Assembly: GCA_031291055.1 (NCBI GenBank)
Contig: JARLJU010000022.1
Span: 124,001 to 188,000, forward strand
DNA: 64,000 nt
Reading direction: 5' to 3'
Source of the DNA: Rudaea sp.
GTDB lineage: Bacteria > Pseudomonadota > Gammaproteobacteria > Xanthomonadales > Rhodanobacteraceae
Each line of letters opens with the position of its first letter. The stretch's first letter is position 1. Positions 61,934 to 64,000 of this stretch are shown piece by piece. The translations under genes were made by a program, and so were the position numbers. Below the pieces are notes generated by a model. The model ran no database searches and was not told where the DNA came from. It saw only the letters and a list, made by a program, of their open reading frames with translations.

Positions 61934-64000
61934 TCAGTTGCGCAATGGTTTGCCGGTCTTCAACGTCGTGACGATGCGTTCCTGCGTTTTTGGCATCTGT
62001 CCGAGCGCGACGAAATGTTTGCGTTCCAGATCCAGCAACCATTGCTCGTCGACCATCGATCCGCGTTCGACCTGGCCACCACACAAGGTATCGGCAATCC
62101 GGCTGGCGATTTCCATGTCGTGGGCCGAGATGAAGCGGCCTTCGGCCATGTTGACCAGACTGGCCCTGAACGTCGCCGCGCCGACATCGCCGGCAACCGT
62201 GATCTGACGATTCGGCAGCGGCGGGCGCCAGCCGGATTCGGCCAGCGCATTCGCCTCGTTCTTGGCGACATAGAGCAATTCGTCGGTGTGGAATACGACG
62301 ACGTCGCTGGGCCGGAGCAAGCCCATTTCCTTGGCTTCGAGCGCACTGGCCGAGACTTTTGCCATCGCCACGGTCTCGAAGTAGCTCTTCAACTGCGTGA
62401 ACACGTCGCCGCCGACGGCGTTGCTTGCGGCGCGGATCGCGATCTCCTTCAGGCCGCCGCCGGCGGGGAGCAGGCCCACGCCGGCCTCGACCAGGCCGAT
62501 GTAACTTTCCAGCGCCGCAACGGTGCGCGCCGAGTGCATCTGGAATTCACAGCCGCCGCCAAATGCCATGCCGCGGATCGCGCAAACCACCGGTACCAGC
62601 GAAAATTTGATCCGCATGCTGGTCTGCTGGAAGCGGTTGACCATCGCATCGAAGTCACCAACCTTGCCGGCCTGCAGTGCGGTCATCGCACCGGAAAGAT
62701 CGGCGCCGGCGCTGAACGGTTCGCTGTCCTGCCAGATCACCAGGCCCTTGAAATTGCGTTCGGCCTCATCCACTGCACGATGGATGCTGTCGATCACGCC
62801 GGCACTGATCGTGTGCATCTTGGTCTTGAACGACAGGATCGCAATGCCATCGTCGCCGAGATTCCACAGGCGCGCGTCGTCGTTCTCGAAAATGGTTTTG
62901 CCCTTGTCCACCGGGGTGCCGATGACGCTTTCCGGGAACAACTGGCGTTTGTATACCGGCGCGCTCGATGTCGGCAGATATCTGTCCGTGGCTGGCGAAT
63001 AGGAACCCTGCGCATTGTGCACACCGGTGCGCTTTGCATCGCTGGCCCAGGCAGGCAACGGTGCTTTGCTCATGGCCCTGCCGGCAGCGACATCCTCGGA
63101 GATCCAGCTTGCCACCTGCGCCCAGCCCGAAGCCTGCCAGGTCTCGAATGCGCCGAGCGACCAGCCGTAACCCCAGCGCAGGGCGAAATCCACATCGCGC
63201 GCGGTGCTGGCAATATCGGCCAGGTGAAACGCGGCATAGTGGAAAAGGTCGCGGAACACCGCCCACAGGAACTGCGCCTGGGGATCCTGGCTCGCACGCA
63301 GTCCGCCGAGTCTTTCCGCCGGCGATTTCATCTTAAGGATTGCCGCGACAGCGTCGTCGGCCTTGCCGTCGCTGAGGCGGTAGTCGGCCTTGGCCAAATC
63401 CAGCACCTGGATATCCTTGCCAAGCTTGCGGAAGAACCCGGCTCCGGCCTTCTGGCCGAGGGCACCGTTGTCGATCAAGGCCTGCAGCCAGACCGGAGGC
63501 TTGAAGTAGTCGTGCCACGGATCGTTCGGCAGGGTATCGGCCATGGTCTTGATGACGTGCGCCATGGTGTCCAGGCCGACCACGTCGGCTGTGCGGTAGG
63601 TAGCACTCTTGGGCCGGCCAATCGCGGGGCCGGTCAGTGCATCGACCACGTCAAAACCGAGCTTGAACTGCTCGGTGTGGTGCATGGTCGCGAGCATCGA
63701 GAATACGCCGATGCGATTGCCGATGAAGTTCGGCGTATCGCGGGCGTAGACCACGCCCTTGCCGAGTGCGGTGGTCAGGAAAGCTTCCAGGCCCTCGAGC
63801 ACTGCGGCGTCGGTTCTGGCGCAGGGAATCAACTCGACCAGATGCATGTAGCGCGGCGGATTGAAGAAATGCACACCGCAGAACCGGTGATGAATACTTG
63901 CATCAAGAACATCGGCCAACGAATTGATACTCAAGCCAGAAGTGTTACTGGCCAACACGGCCTCCTTGCCAATGAAGGGGGCAATTTTGGCGTAAAGATC
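61934..64000 (-). CDS. 3-hydroxyacyl-CoA dehydrogenase / enoyl-CoA hydratase, FadN-type (5' partial)
   Basis: 688 residues visible; the frame is open to the window end, so the N-terminal NAD-binding part is cut off. The visible start (AVLASNTSGLSINSLADVL then FCGVHFFNPPRYMHLVE) is the end of the dehydrogenase N-domain, followed by its C-domain (RDTPNFIGNRIGV). The hydratase comes last: GADLSG, FGGGCEFQMHS and IGLVEAGVGLLPAGGG keep both catalytic-type glutamates. Dehydrogenase first and hydratase last is the FadN (YusL) order, opposite to FadB/FadJ. Confidence 0.92.
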   Translation of the reverse strand, partial: DLYAKIAPFIGKEAVLASNTSGLSINSLADVLDASIHHRFCGVHFFNPPRYMHLVELIPCARTDAAVLEGLEAFLTTALGKGVVYARDTPNFIGNRIGVFSMLATMHHTEQFKLGFDVVDALTGPAIGRPKSATYRTADVVGLDTMAHVIKTMADTLPNDPWHDYFKPPVWLQALIDNGALGQKAGAGFFRKLGKDIQVLDLAKADYRLSDGKADDAVAAILKMKSPAERLGGLRASQDPQAQFLWAVFRDLFHYAAFHLADIASTARDVDFALRWGYGWSLGAFETWQASGWAQVASWISEDVAAGRAMSKAPLPAWASDAKRTGVHNAQGSYSPATDRYLPTSSAPVYKRQLFPESVIGTPVDKGKTIFENDDARLWNLGDDGIAILSFKTKMHTISAGVIDSIHRAVDEAERNFKGLVIWQDSEPFSAGADLSGAMTALQAGKVGDFDAMVNRFQQTSMRIKFSLVPVVCAIRGMAFGGGCEFQMHSARTVAALESYIGLVEAGVGLLPAGGGLKEIAIRAASNAVGGDVFTQLKSYFETVAMAKVSASALEAKEMGLLRPSDVVVFHTDELLYVAKNEANALAESGWRPPLPNRQITVAGDVGAATFRASLVNMAEGRFISAHDMEIASRIADTLCGGQVERGSMVDEQWLLDLERKHFVALGQMPKTQERIVTTLKTGKPLRN

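Overview
The window is about 64 kb of high-GC, gene-dense chromosome. Gene content points to a gammaproteobacterium of the Xanthomonadales/Lysobacterales, most likely a Rhodanobacteraceae-type genome (Dokdonella/Tahibacter/Rudaea-like). This is inference from an AraC+VOC pair, the DUF1249, DUF3297 and RIO-kinase genes, many secreted enzymes with propeller and beta-helix folds, and the FadN-type beta-oxidation locus. No tRNA, rRNA, CRISPR array, insertion sequence or prophage gene was seen. Starts were moved from the longest frame where a Shine-Dalgarno (SD) site and signal peptide supported it; several genes use GTG or TTG.

Layout. 1-2.8 kb: zinc metallopeptidase, ATP-grasp ligase, AraC regulator, VOC protein. 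2.8-13.5 kb: secreted proteins and sensors (GQGF-repeat protein, periplasmic peroxiredoxin, DUF885 peptidase-like protein, a 1000-residue propeller/GGDEF sensor, secreted amidohydrolase, cupredoxin). 13.8-16.4 kb: small zinc-finger protein, DUF3297, RIO kinase, luciferase-like monooxygenase. 16.5-21 kb: c-di-GMP and two-component genes (hybrid kinase, HD-GYP, GGDEF-EAL). 21-25.5 kb: PLP lyase, DUF1993, FtsX permease, DUF6445-like protein, small secreted protein. 25.7-34.2 kb: tandem secreted proteins, M28 peptidase, cytochrome b561, Rieske oxygenase, beta-helix protein. 34.2-46.6 kb: esterase, decayed sigma-factor/HEAT locus, diheme oxidoreductase, aldo/keto reductase, DUF72, YebC, a 33-aa lysine-rich protein, sialidase-like lipoprotein, ThpR, GlxA-type regulator. 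46.8-55.7 kb: cysteine-pair propeller, DUF1345, three damaged or shortened genes, GH18 chitinase, rhomboid, glycine-rich lipoprotein, DUF1249. 56-64 kb: GT28 glycosyltransferase with a small membrane partner, Ohr, second beta-helix protein, signal peptidase I, thiolase and a FadN-type multifunctional beta-oxidation protein running off the end.

The most unusual signal is a nine-residue tag, D-x-[IV]-[FY]-x-[NDS]-[GND]-F-[ED]. It closes five secreted proteins of unrelated fold (25753, 27192, 32699, 46811, 58406), and a close variant sits directly behind the signal peptide in two more (cupredoxin 12795, chitinase 52005). Codons differ in every copy, so it is held at protein level. It has no hydrophobic helix or basic tail and so does not look like PEP-CTERM, GlyGly-CTERM, MYXO-CTERM or LPXTG sorting. 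It is my best candidate for an undescribed secretion or surface-sorting signal.

A second theme is gene decay: an ECF sigma factor N-terminus joined out of frame to a HEAT-repeat C-terminus, a methyltransferase cut off after its VLKP motif, a remnant of an isoprenylcysteine-methyltransferase-like protein with an in-frame stop, and a MASE2 sensor domain lacking its GGDEF half.
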